A DNA stretch of 64,000 nt from Povalibacter uvarum. GTDB lineage: Bacteria > Pseudomonadota > Gammaproteobacteria > Steroidobacterales > Steroidobacteraceae. Of this stretch, positions 46,580 to 53,773 are shown piece after piece. Both the position numbers and the translations under genes were made by a program. The stretch spans positions 62,001 through 126,000 of the forward strand of contig NZ_JACHHZ010000004.1 of NCBI RefSeq assembly GCF_014202975.1, in the 5' to 3' direction. Position 1 is the stretch's first letter. The number at the start of each line of letters is the position of its first letter. Under the pieces are notes generated by a model. It did no database searches and was not told the DNA's origin. It worked only from the letters and a program-made list of their open reading frames with translations.

Positions 46580-47719
46580 ATGGCCATCGTCAACAGCATC
46601 GCGGACCTCCGCGAACTCGCCCGCCGTCGCATTCCGAAAGCGATCTTCGACTACGCCGATCGCGGGGCGTACGACGAGGTCACGATCGACCGCAATCGTC
46701 GCGATCTCGCGGCGCTCGAGTTTCGCCAGCGCGTGATGGTGGACGTGTCGACGCAGTCGCTGCGAACGACGCTGGTCGGTGAAGATGCCGCCATGCCGCT
46801 GGCGATCGGGCCCACGGGCCTCACGGGTCTGTTCCACGCCGATGGCGAAATGCTGGGTGCGCGCGCCGCCGAGGCCTTCGGCATTCCGTTCTGCCTTAGC
46901 ACGATGTCGATCTGCTCGATCGAAGATGTGCGCAGCGTCGTGAAGAAGCCGTTCTGGTTTCAGCTGTACCTGATGAGAGATCGCAGCTTCAACGAAGAGC
47001 TCATCGAGCGCGCGAAGGCGGCGCAGTGCTCGGCGCTGATGCTGACCGTCGACATGCCGATTCAGGGGCTGCGTCGCCGCGATCCCAAGAACGGGCTGAG
47101 CATTCCGCCTCGGCTGACGTTGCGGAACGCCATCGATGTGGCGACCAAGCCCACGTGGGCTTTGCGAGTGCTCAGGGGACGGCGCCGCACGTTCGGCAAT
47201 CTGGCGGGACGAATGCAGAACACCGGTGGTCTCACGACACTGTCACAATGGATCGGCTCGCAGTTCGATCCGACGGTCACCTGGCGCGATATCGAGTGGG
47301 TGCGCAGCCGCTGGCCCGGAAGACTCATCGTCAAGGGAATCCTCGACGCCGAGGATGCGCGTCTCGCGTGCGACAGCGGAGTCGATGCGCTCGTCGTGTC
47401 CAATCATGGGGGGCGCCAGCTCGACGGCGCTCCTTCGACGATCTCCGTACTGCCGAAGATCGCCGAAGCAGTCGGCGGACGTTGCGAGGTTCTCTTCGAC
47501 GGCGGCGTTCAGTCGGGTCAGGACGTGCTCAAGGCATTGGCTCGCGGTGCGCGCGGCTGCCTCATCGGCAAAGCCTTTCTCTATGCATTGGCTGCGAACG
47601 GCGAGGCCGGTGTTACGAGCGCCCTGGAGATCATCAGCAGGGAACTGCAGGTGAGCATGGCGCTGACCGGAAGCAACGATGTGCGGCGCATCCCCGCGAA
47701 CGTCCTGCAGAACGCATGA
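46580..47719 (+). CDS. lldD: FMN-dependent alpha-hydroxy-acid (L-lactate) dehydrogenase
   Basis: The product is 379 residues, 3 bp after rhmD. TIM-barrel flavoenzyme of the LldD/glycolate-oxidase family: IADLRELARRRIPKAIFDYADRGAYDE, LAIGPTGLTGLFHADGE, FWFQLYLMRDR and the active-site signature VVSNHGGRQLDGAPSTI with the catalytic His, followed by DGGVQSGQDVLKALARGARGCLIGK. It oxidises L-lactate to pyruvate at the inner membrane, passing electrons to quinone. L-lactate is the expected co-product of the FAH hydrolase at 35812, so the gene closes the pathway. (S)-mandelate or other 2-hydroxy acids are alternative substrates. Confidence 0.88.
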   Translation: MAIVNSIADLRELARRRIPKAIFDYADRGAYDEVTIDRNRRDLAALEFRQRVMVDVSTQSLRTTLVGEDAAMPLAIGPTGLTGLFHADGEMLGARAAEAFGIPFCLSTMSICSIEDVRSVVKKPFWFQLYLMRDRSFNEELIERAKAAQCSALMLTVDMPIQGLRRRDPKNGLSIPPRLTLRNAIDVATKPTWALRVLRGRRRTFGNLAGRMQNTGGLTTLSQWIGSQFDPTVTWRDIEWVRSRWPGRLIVKGILDAEDARLACDSGVDALVVSNHGGRQLDGAPSTISVLPKIAEAVGGRCEVLFDGGVQSGQDVLKALARGARGCLIGKAFLYALAANGEAGVTSALEIISRELQVSMALTGSNDVRRIPANVLQNA

Positions 47720-47729
47720 GGAAGTATCT

Positions 47730-47951
47730 ATGAGATTTCCCTGGAGAACGGCGAGCGGTGCGGTGTGGACCGTCGAGGACGTGCGCAGACTGCGCGAGAT
47801 GGCGGATCAGGGCATGTCGCCACGGATCATTGCAACGCAGCTGAATCGATCGGAGTCTTCGATCAGGAACAAGGCGGGGATGCATGGCATCTCGTTGCGC
47901 TCGCGACTGGTCGCGGTGCCGCAGGAAGAGTCGATGTTGGCGGCTCGCTAG
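47730..47951 (+). CDS. Small Myb/GcrA-like helix-turn-helix protein
   Basis: The product is 73 residues from the ATG at 47730 with GAGGAAG upstream, 10 bp after lldD. The central segment VWTVEDVRRLREMADQGMSPRIIATQLNRSESSIRNKAGMHGISLR resembles SANT/Myb-type or GcrA-like DNA-binding helices (a Trp-start helix, a turn and a recognition helix with SSIRNKA). No other domain. It ends the island and could be an accessory regulator. Similar very small proteins occur singly in proteobacterial genomes, so its link to the pathway may be only positional. Confidence 0.7.
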   Translation: MRFPWRTASGAVWTVEDVRRLREMADQGMSPRIIATQLNRSESSIRNKAGMHGISLRSRLVAVPQEESMLAAR

Positions 47952-47960
47952 GTCATTACC

Positions 47961-48029
47961 GTCACACCCGCGAAAGCGGGTGTCCATCTTCTCCAGATCC
48001 GGATGGATTCCCGCGTTCGCGGGAGTGAC
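47961..48029. repeat. dRS3-like inverted pair, copy 1
   Basis: Hairpin 1 (ACACCCGCGAAAGCGGGTGT) and hairpin 2 (ATTCCCGCGTTCGCGGGAGT) face each other, and the complete arms GTCACACCCGCG...TCCATC and GATGGATTCCCGCG...GTGAC are also mutually complementary. Total about 69 bp, with a core of TTCTCCAGATCCG. It lies between the convergent small HTH gene and motB. Confidence 0.85.
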
Positions 48030-48034
48030 GGCGG

Positions 48035-49006
48035 TTACTGCGCCGCTTCCGGCGCCACCGCCGCAACCGGTTCACCTTCAGCCGTTGCTGCGCCGCCCTG
48101 CTGGTTGTCCTGCACGCTCAGCAACGAGCCGTTCTCGTGATTGATGGCATCCTCCGTGCGCTTGTTCATCACGACGATGCTGATGCGGCGATTGATCGGG
48201 CTGTCCGGAATCTGCGGGTCGAGAAGAACGCTCGAAGCCAGGCCGACGACACGGCCGATCTTCTCAGGCGTGAGACCGCCGCCGATGAGTGAACGACGCG
48301 CGGCGTTCGCGCGATCGGCCGACAGCTCCCAGTTGCTGTAATTCACGCGACCGTACGGACGGATATCCGTGTGGCCGCTGATGCTGATGCGGTTCGGCAC
48401 GTTGTCGATGATCGTCGTCAGCTCGCGCAGGATGTTGTCCGCGAACGGCTCGAGCACCGGACTGCCGAGCGGGAACATGGAGCGCCGCTCGTGATCGATG
48501 ATCTGGATACGGACGCCTTCAGGTGTCACGTCGAGAAGAATCTGGTCCTTGAACTGCGCCAGCGATTCGCGCTGATCGATCGCGTCGCGCAGCTGACTGA
48601 GCAGGCCTTCGAGCCTTTCCTTGTCGAGCTCTTCCGCGAGCTTCTCCGCGTCCGCAGGATCTGCCGGCTGTGTTTCCGCGGTCGCCGTGCGATGCAGCTC
48701 CATGCCGCCACCGAGCTGGATCATGCTCGTGCTGGCACCGCCGGGTCCCTGGATCGATGTCGGCGACGGCACGGTGCTCGTGCCCGGCACAGCCGACGGA
48801 TTCTGGAAGTACTCGGAGATCGCACCTTTCTGTTCCTCGGTCGTGGAGCCCATGAGCCACAGCAACAGGAAGAACGCCATCATCGCGGTCGCGAAGTCGG
48901 CGAATGCAACTTTCCACGAGCCACCGTGATGGCCGTGCGCATGCTTCTTGACGCGCTTGATGATGATCGGCGCGACTTGGCCAGCGTCTTTGGGTCGGGC
49001 AGCCAT
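48035..49006 (-). CDS. motB: Flagellar motor stator protein MotB
   Basis: The product is 323 residues. The single transmembrane helix SWKVAFADFATAMMAFFLLLWLMG contains the proton-carrying Asp37. A plug/linker region follows (EYFQNPSAVPGTS). The OmpA-like peptidoglycan-binding domain is at about residues 150-290 (ISISGHTDIRPYGRVNYSNWELSADRANAARRSLI). It forms the stator with MotA, anchoring to the cell wall and conducting protons for flagellar rotation. The C-terminal tail is Ala/Gly-rich. 27 bp separate it from motA on the same strand. Confidence 0.95.
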   Translation of the reverse strand: MAARPKDAGQVAPIIIKRVKKHAHGHHGGSWKVAFADFATAMMAFFLLLWLMGSTTEEQKGAISEYFQNPSAVPGTSTVPSPTSIQGPGGASTSMIQLGGGMELHRTATAETQPADPADAEKLAEELDKERLEGLLSQLRDAIDQRESLAQFKDQILLDVTPEGVRIQIIDHERRSMFPLGSPVLEPFADNILRELTTIIDNVPNRISISGHTDIRPYGRVNYSNWELSADRANAARRSLIGGGLTPEKIGRVVGLASSVLLDPQIPDSPINRRISIVVMNKRTEDAINHENGSLLSVQDNQQGGAATAEGEPVAAVAPEAAQ

Positions 49007-49033
49007 GGTGGAAGCTACGTGCGCTCGCGCTCG

Positions 49034-49891
49034 TTAAGCTTTTTTGCCCCTGAGCTGCGCTTCGAGATCCTTGAAGCTCGGGCGCAGTTCGCCCGGCGTC
49101 GCCTTGCGGCCGAACTCGATCGCCACCTGCGGCGGGTGCCCCTGCAGGAAGCCGAGGATGCAGATCTTGATCGTGTTGTAGAACTGCGTTTCGTCGCGAG
49201 CCATGCGCTCCATCGCCGTGCTCATCGGGCCGACGAAGCCGTACGCGATCAGAATGCCGAGGAAGGTGCCGACCAGCGCGGCCGCCACTTTCTTGCCGAT
49301 CTCTTCAGGAGGGCCGCCGAGCGCGCCCATGGTGTTCACGATCCCGAGCACTGCGGCCACGATACCGAAGCCGGGCAATGCGTCCGACACTTTGCTCAAC
49401 GCACCGGCAGGTTCGCCGGCGTCGTGGTGATGTGTTTCGATTTCGACATCCATCAGCGCTTCGAGCTGATGCTGGTCCATGTCGCCGCTGATGATCAGGC
49501 GCAGGTAGTCCTGGATGAATTCGATGACGTGCTTGTCCTTGAGGATGAGCGGACGCTTCGCGAAGATCTCGCTCTTCGTGGGGTCTTCGATGACGCGCTC
49601 GAGGCCCATCATGCCTTCCTTGCGCGCGACCGAGAGCAGGTCGTACATGACAGCGAAGAGCGCCTGGTAGTGCGTCTTCTTGTAGGGCGACCCCTTCATG
49701 ATCTGGCCGATGCCGCCCAGTGCACGCTTCGTGACACTGAATGGATTGGCGATGACGAACGCGCCCGCGGCGGCGCCGCCGATGATGAGGACTTCATACG
49801 GCTGCCAGAGCGCCATCAATTGTCCGCCATGCGCGGCATAACCGCCGAGCACGCAGCCCATGACAATGACGATGCCGAGTATCAGATTCAT
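49034..49891 (-). CDS. motA: Flagellar motor stator protein MotA
   Basis: The product is 285 residues with four transmembrane helices: NLILGIVIVMGCVLGGYAAHGG, YEVLIIGGAAAGAFVIAN, and the pair VSDALPGFGIVAAVLGIVNTMGALGG and VAAALVGTFLGILIAYGFVGPMSTAM. The cytoplasmic loop carries charged residues that contact FliG (SVARKEGMMGLERVIEDP). MotA5-MotB2 stators convert proton flow to rotation. ATG start at 49891 with AGGA upstream. The window holds no other flagellar genes, so motAB stands apart from the flagellar regulon locus. Confidence 0.95.
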   Translation of the reverse strand: MNLILGIVIVMGCVLGGYAAHGGQLMALWQPYEVLIIGGAAAGAFVIANPFSVTKRALGGIGQIMKGSPYKKTHYQALFAVMYDLLSVARKEGMMGLERVIEDPTKSEIFAKRPLILKDKHVIEFIQDYLRLIISGDMDQHQLEALMDVEIETHHHDAGEPAGALSKVSDALPGFGIVAAVLGIVNTMGALGGPPEEIGKKVAAALVGTFLGILIAYGFVGPMSTAMERMARDETQFYNTIKICILGFLQGHPPQVAIEFGRKATPGELRPSFKDLEAQLRGKKA

Positions 49892-50043
49892 GAACGGGTC
49901 CTAAGGCTCACCGGCACGGATAGTCCCGTCCCGAACATAAAGTCGGCCGGGGACGCCGGACCTTGAGTGCCAACCACGTACGCCCTTCCCTGATCGGATT
50001 CGGGGACAATGCCGAGGGCGCGATTCCCCCGTGGGAGGCCAAT

Positions 50044-50853
50044 GTGAGCGATATGAAACTGTTAACTGCGTCATGGCGCACTGCGGTGCTTTTCCTGGTG
50101 GCCTGGGCCCCAGGGCAGTCGCTGGCCCAGTCGCTGGAGATCATCGATCTCAAGTACCGGACCGCCCCTGAGGTCATCCCGATCGTGCAGCCGCTCGTGG
50201 AGCCCGGCGGCGCGCTGAGCGGTTCGGACTACAAGCTGTTCCTGCGGGCCAGCGCCGCGAACGTGGCGCAGATCAAGCGGGCTCTGGCCGAGATCGATCG
50301 GCAGCCGCGCCAGCTCATGGTTTCGGTGCGCCGCGCGACGCGGGACGCGATCGACAGGGAAGCGATCGCTGGTACGGCAGTCATCACCAATCAAGGCAGC
50401 CGGGCCACCGTGCATGCCACAGACGGCAGCATCCGTAGTGAGGACTCGAACGTGAGCTCGGTGCAGATGCTCGAAGGGGGTTCAGCGCGGATCTCGACGG
50501 GCCAGAGCATTCCGATGGTGACGGCCGTGCTCGCCGCCGGCGGCAGACGCCCCTGGCTGGGCGCGTCCACCGAATACAAGGATGTGAGCACCGGCTTCAT
50601 CGTCACGCCTCGCGTGACCGGAAGTCGCGTGATGCTCGACATCTCGCAGCAGGCACAACGAGTGAGCGGCAATTCGTCGACGATCCAGAGCCAGTCCATC
50701 GATACGCAGGTTGGCGGCGCGCTCGGCCAGTGGATCTCGCTGGGCGGCGTCAGCGAGTCGGGGCAATCGCGCGGCAGCGGAACGTTGAGCCGCAGCTACT
50801 CGACCGGCAGCAGCGACATGGAAGTTTGGGTGAAGGTAGAGATGGGTCGCTGA
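50044..50853 (+). CDS. Short secretin-like exported protein
   Basis: The product is 269 residues. The GTG at 50044 is preferred because GGGAGG lies five bases upstream; an ATG at 50053 is the alternative. A signal peptide (KLLTASWRTAVLFLVAWAPGQSLA) is followed by a secretin N-type (NolW-like) domain: LEIIDLKYRTAPEVIPIVQPLVEPGGALSGSDYKLFLRASAANVAQIKRALAEIDRQPRQLMVSV. Then comes a beta-rich region (STGFIVTPRVTGSRVMLDISQQAQRV) resembling only the beginning of the secretin barrel. At this length it cannot form a full type II/IV secretion pore. It may be an accessory or pilotin-type factor, possibly acting with the gene downstream. Confidence 0.75.
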   Translation: MSDMKLLTASWRTAVLFLVAWAPGQSLAQSLEIIDLKYRTAPEVIPIVQPLVEPGGALSGSDYKLFLRASAANVAQIKRALAEIDRQPRQLMVSVRRATRDAIDREAIAGTAVITNQGSRATVHATDGSIRSEDSNVSSVQMLEGGSARISTGQSIPMVTAVLAAGGRRPWLGASTEYKDVSTGFIVTPRVTGSRVMLDISQQAQRVSGNSSTIQSQSIDTQVGGALGQWISLGGVSESGQSRGSGTLSRSYSTGSSDMEVWVKVEMGR

Positions 50854-50863
50854 GAGCGCTGTG

Positions 50864-51457
50864 ATGCTGCGACACTGGAAACCCCTGCTTGCGATCGGCG
50901 CCTGCTTCTTCGGCATCGTGGGCATGCTGTCGGGCCGTCCGATCGAACGGTCGCCGGGTGTTCTGGCACCGGAGGAGCCCATCCAGATGGCAGCCGAAAC
51001 GGCGCCGTTCGACCATGGGGATTACCGGGTCGCCCCGCGGGCCCGGTATGACATCACGGCGCGTGTGCTTTCGGTCGAGCCCTACAGGGTGGATGGCGGC
51101 GCAGGGATCGCTCCGATCGATTTCGCAGTCGGCTGGGGCCCGATGTCCGACAGCACGGTGCTCGATCACTTCCGGGTCACGCAGGGATCGCGGTTCTTCA
51201 CGATCTATCCCGACGAGGAAGCCATCGATCTGCCCACCGCTCTGCGCAGTGCGGCCAACATGCATCTCATCCCCGGATCAGCGCAAGTGCGTGAGCAACT
51301 CGAGTCCACTCGCGCGGGCAACATCGTGCGCTTGCAGGGCATGCTCGTGAACGTCAGTCGCGCGGACGGATTCACCTGGGAAACTTCCCTCAGTCGCAAT
51401 GACACGGGTGCGGGTGCCTGCGAGCTCTTCTTCGTGGAGCAGGTGGAAGTCAGGTGA
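50864..51457 (+). CDS. Conserved membrane-anchored hypothetical protein
   Basis: The product is 197 residues from the ATG at 50864 (GTG at 50861 also in frame), 10 bp after the secretin-like gene, so probably co-transcribed. A single N-terminal hydrophobic helix (LLAIGACFFGIVGMLSG) would anchor it in the inner membrane, with the rest in the periplasm. The soluble domain is beta-rich: YDITARVLSVEPYRVDGGAGIAPIDFAVGWGPMSDS, then FRVTQGSRFFTIYPDEEAIDLPTALRSAANMHLIP, ending with ACELFFVEQVEV. Recognised as a conserved proteobacterial protein type but without a name known to me. The single Cys near the end is not part of a motif. Confidence 0.7.
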   Translation: MLRHWKPLLAIGACFFGIVGMLSGRPIERSPGVLAPEEPIQMAAETAPFDHGDYRVAPRARYDITARVLSVEPYRVDGGAGIAPIDFAVGWGPMSDSTVLDHFRVTQGSRFFTIYPDEEAIDLPTALRSAANMHLIPGSAQVREQLESTRAGNIVRLQGMLVNVSRADGFTWETSLSRNDTGAGACELFFVEQVEVR

Positions 51458-51492
51458 TCGAAAGCGCTGCCGATCGGGCAGTCGCGCAGTAA

Positions 51493-52866
51493 TCAGCCCT
51501 TCTGGAATCGACAAGCCACTCTGAGGCCCGGCGCATTGTCCGAGAGCTCGACCGTGCCGCGATGGAGCCGCATCACTGCCGCGACGAGACTGAGGCCCAG
51601 GCCGCTGCCGGTCTGGGTGCGATCGCGTTCGAGGCGAACGAACGGCTGGAGAATATGTTCACGCTCAGCGGCGGGCACTCCCGGACCATTGTCGGCCACG
51701 GTGAGGTTCACTTCGTTGCTCGTCGTTTCGACAGCGACGTCGATGCGCCCGCTCGCAGGAACGTACTTCAGCGCGTTCTCCACCAGGTTGACGAGTGCCT
51801 GCGCCAATAGCTGCTGATTGCCGCGGATGATGGCGTGGGTTTCGCCGCTGAAGGCCAGAGATAGGCCGCGTTCGCTCGCTTCAGGCTGATAGAGATCGAC
51901 GATTTCACGCGCGAGCTCCGCGAGGTCAACGGCTTGGAGTGCGAGTTCGCGCGCACTACCATCGGCCTGAGCAATCTGCAGCAGCGTTCCCAACGTGCGC
52001 TGCACGCGATCGAGCTCGGCGAGCGTGGCGTCCATGACTTCACGCGATCCGCTCGCGAGGTCCGGGTGCTGCAGCGCTTCCTCGATCCGCACCCGGGCTC
52101 GATAGAGCGGTGCGCGCAGGTCGTGGGCTGCGCTGTCGAACGTCGTGCGCAATACGCTTGTCTGCTGCTCGATGCGATCGAGCATGCCGTTCACGGTCTT
52201 GGCCAGCTCATCGAATTCGTCGTGCGAGCCTTCGACTGGGAGGCGCTCCGACAGCCGGCCCGTCATGATCGATTCGCAAGTCGTCGCCACCGCCGCAATA
52301 CGACGGCGCACGCGCTGGCTGTAGAAATAAGTGACCGGCACTGCGAGCGCGAGACACAGGCTCGTGCCCCAGATCATTGCGGAGCGCAGGCGCGACGCGA
52401 GTTGCTTGCGTTCGAGGATGTCCGTTCCGACGAGCAATGACCTTCCCGACGGCAGCTTGAAAATCTGCGCGCGTACGGGATGCGCGACGACTCCGCCGTG
52501 TTCGCTCGCATCGATCTCGAACTCGATCCACGCATCGCTGGTCGCGATCTGTTCCGGCCAGCCGGCGATGTTTCCGGCGATACGACGTCCCTGTGCATCC
52601 ACCAGCAGGTAGACAGCGCCAGTGCGTCCCCAGCTGTCAGCGCGCCGATGCAATGTCTCGACGAGCTGCAGCACGCCGCCGCGACGATAGTCGTCGATGA
52701 GCCCATTGACCTCCGCCTGGATGACGACATCGACTTCGTGATCGAGCACACGAGCCGTGAGGATGTAGACGGTGGTGAGAAGGATCGCGATGCCCGCGGC
52801 AAAGATCGCCGCGAACAGCGCGGTCAGGCGGGAGGTGGAGAGGCGGAATTTGCGGGGAGCGGACAT
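51493..52866 (-). CDS. Sensor histidine kinase (EnvZ/QseC class)
   Basis: The product is 457 residues from the ATG at 52866. The first transmembrane helix (LTALFAAIFAAGIAILLTTVYIL) and second (MIWGTSLCLALAVPVTYFY, about 170-190) enclose a periplasmic sensor domain of about 130 residues. HAMP (RRRIAAVATTCESIMTGRLSERLP) leads to the HisKA box FDSAAHDLRAPLYRARVRIEEAL and an HATPase domain (NLVENALKYV, DNGPGVP, GSGLGLSLV). It pairs with the OmpR-type regulator 119 bp upstream in the same direction. The gap holds a dRS3-like repeat ending only eight bases before the start codon. The stimulus is unknown. Confidence 0.92.
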   Translation of the reverse strand: MSAPRKFRLSTSRLTALFAAIFAAGIAILLTTVYILTARVLDHEVDVVIQAEVNGLIDDYRRGGVLQLVETLHRRADSWGRTGAVYLLVDAQGRRIAGNIAGWPEQIATSDAWIEFEIDASEHGGVVAHPVRAQIFKLPSGRSLLVGTDILERKQLASRLRSAMIWGTSLCLALAVPVTYFYSQRVRRRIAAVATTCESIMTGRLSERLPVEGSHDEFDELAKTVNGMLDRIEQQTSVLRTTFDSAAHDLRAPLYRARVRIEEALQHPDLASGSREVMDATLAELDRVQRTLGTLLQIAQADGSARELALQAVDLAELAREIVDLYQPEASERGLSLAFSGETHAIIRGNQQLLAQALVNLVENALKYVPASGRIDVAVETTSNEVNLTVADNGPGVPAAEREHILQPFVRLERDRTQTGSGLGLSLVAAVMRLHRGTVELSDNAPGLRVACRFQKG

Positions 52867-52874
52867 GGTTCGTT

Positions 52875-52944
52875 CGTCATTCCCGCGCAGGCGGGAATCC
52901 ATCTTATCTGAAAGCCATGGATTGCCGCGTTCGCGGGAATGACG
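52875..52944. repeat. dRS3-like inverted pair, copy 2
   Basis: ATTCCCGCGCAGGCGGGAAT (52879-52898) and GCCGCGTTCGCGGGAAT (52924-52940), with flanking CGTC/GACG and TCCAT/ATGGA arms, form a complete element of about 70 bp. The first palindrome equals the 20 bp consensus described for the Neisseria dRS3 repeat (ATTCCC, eight bases, GGGAAT). It sits between the response regulator and kinase genes of one two-component operon. Confidence 0.85.
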
Positions 52945-52985
52945 CAGGCGCAGCCCGATTCGCTGCGGGCAGTGCCAGCCATCAA

Positions 52986-53663
52986 CTATTCGGATTCCTT
53001 CAATACATACCCAGCGCCCCTGACCGTATGAATCAACGGCCGCGGGAACCCCTTGTCGACCGCGTTGCGCAGTCGGCTCATGTGAACGTCGATGATGTTC
53101 GTCTGCGGATCGAAGTGCAGGTTCCACACGCCTTCGAGCAGCATCGTGCGGGTGATGACCTGGCCGGGGCGGCGCATCAGGTACTCGAGCAGCTGGAATT
53201 CCTTGGTCGTGAGATCGATGTTGCGGCCTGCGCGCGTGACGTGGCGGCCGAGCAGGTCGACTTCGAGATCGCCGACCTGCAGTCGCGTTGCTTCCGCGGC
53301 CGATGCGCTGCGCCGGCTCAGCGCTTCGATGCGTGCAAGGAGTTCGGCGAACGCGAACGGCTTGGTCAGGTAGTCGTCGCCGCCGACCTTCAGCCCGTGA
53401 ACGCGATCGTCGACCGTGCCCAGCGCGGACAGAATCAGTACGGGAGTGCGATCACCTTTCTCACGCAGCGAGGCGATGATCGCGAGACCGTCCATGAAGG
53501 GCAGTTGCCGGTCGGCAATGATCACGTCGTACCGGTTCTGCGTGGCTCGCGCGAGACCGTCACGACCGTCGGCACTGTGGTCGATCGTGTAGCCGCTCTC
53601 GCGCAGACCCTTGATCAGGTACTCGGCCGCCTGGAGATCGTCTTCGATGAGAAGCAAGGACAT
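52986..53663 (-). CDS. OmpR/PhoB-family response regulator
   Basis: The product is 225 residues. The receiver begins MSLLLIEDDLQAAEYLIKGLRESGYTID, with acceptor Asp in VIIADRQLPFMDGL, the Ser/Thr switch in VLILSALG and Lys in YLTKPFAFAEL. A winged-helix DNA-binding domain at about residues 130-222 (NIDLTTKEFQLLEYLMRRPGQVITRTMLLEGVWNLHFDPQTNIIDVHMSRLRNAVDKGF) is typical of QseB/PmrA-like regulators. It is encoded upstream of its cognate kinase. The local start is preceded by a tandem TAGCGGTT repeat (53664-53693) that leaves little room for a standard ribosome site. Confidence 0.93.
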   Translation of the reverse strand: MSLLLIEDDLQAAEYLIKGLRESGYTIDHSADGRDGLARATQNRYDVIIADRQLPFMDGLAIIASLREKGDRTPVLILSALGTVDDRVHGLKVGGDDYLTKPFAFAELLARIEALSRRSASAAEATRLQVGDLEVDLLGRHVTRAGRNIDLTTKEFQLLEYLMRRPGQVITRTMLLEGVWNLHFDPQTNIIDVHMSRLRNAVDKGFPRPLIHTVRGAGYVLKESE

Positions 53664-53693
53664 AGCGGTAGCGGTTAGCGGTTGGCGGTTGGC
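53664..53693. repeat. Tandem TAGCGGTT-type repeat before the response regulator
   Basis: The words TAGCGG, TAGCGGT, TAGCGGT and TGGCGGT follow one another directly upstream of the response-regulator start. It resembles one arm of the TAGCGGA inverted repeat in the cyd operon, without a mirror arm nearby, and may be a decayed copy. Confidence 0.6.
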
Positions 53694-53715
53694 AAGAGTT
53701 CAGAAACAAGACAAA

Positions 53716-53748
53716 GGCCGTGAGCACCGGATCGGGGTGCTCACGGCC
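53716..53748 (-). terminator. Intrinsic terminator of the HtrA protease gene
   Basis: GGCCGTGAGCACC (53716-53728) and GGTGCTCACGGCC (53736-53748) pair perfectly over 13 bp with a 7-nt loop. On the minus strand the stem is followed by TTTGTCTTGTTT, a U-rich tract. It lies 25 bp past the stop of the protease gene. Confidence 0.8.
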
Positions 53749-53773
53749 AGGGCCTTATCTGGTCACTAAACTG

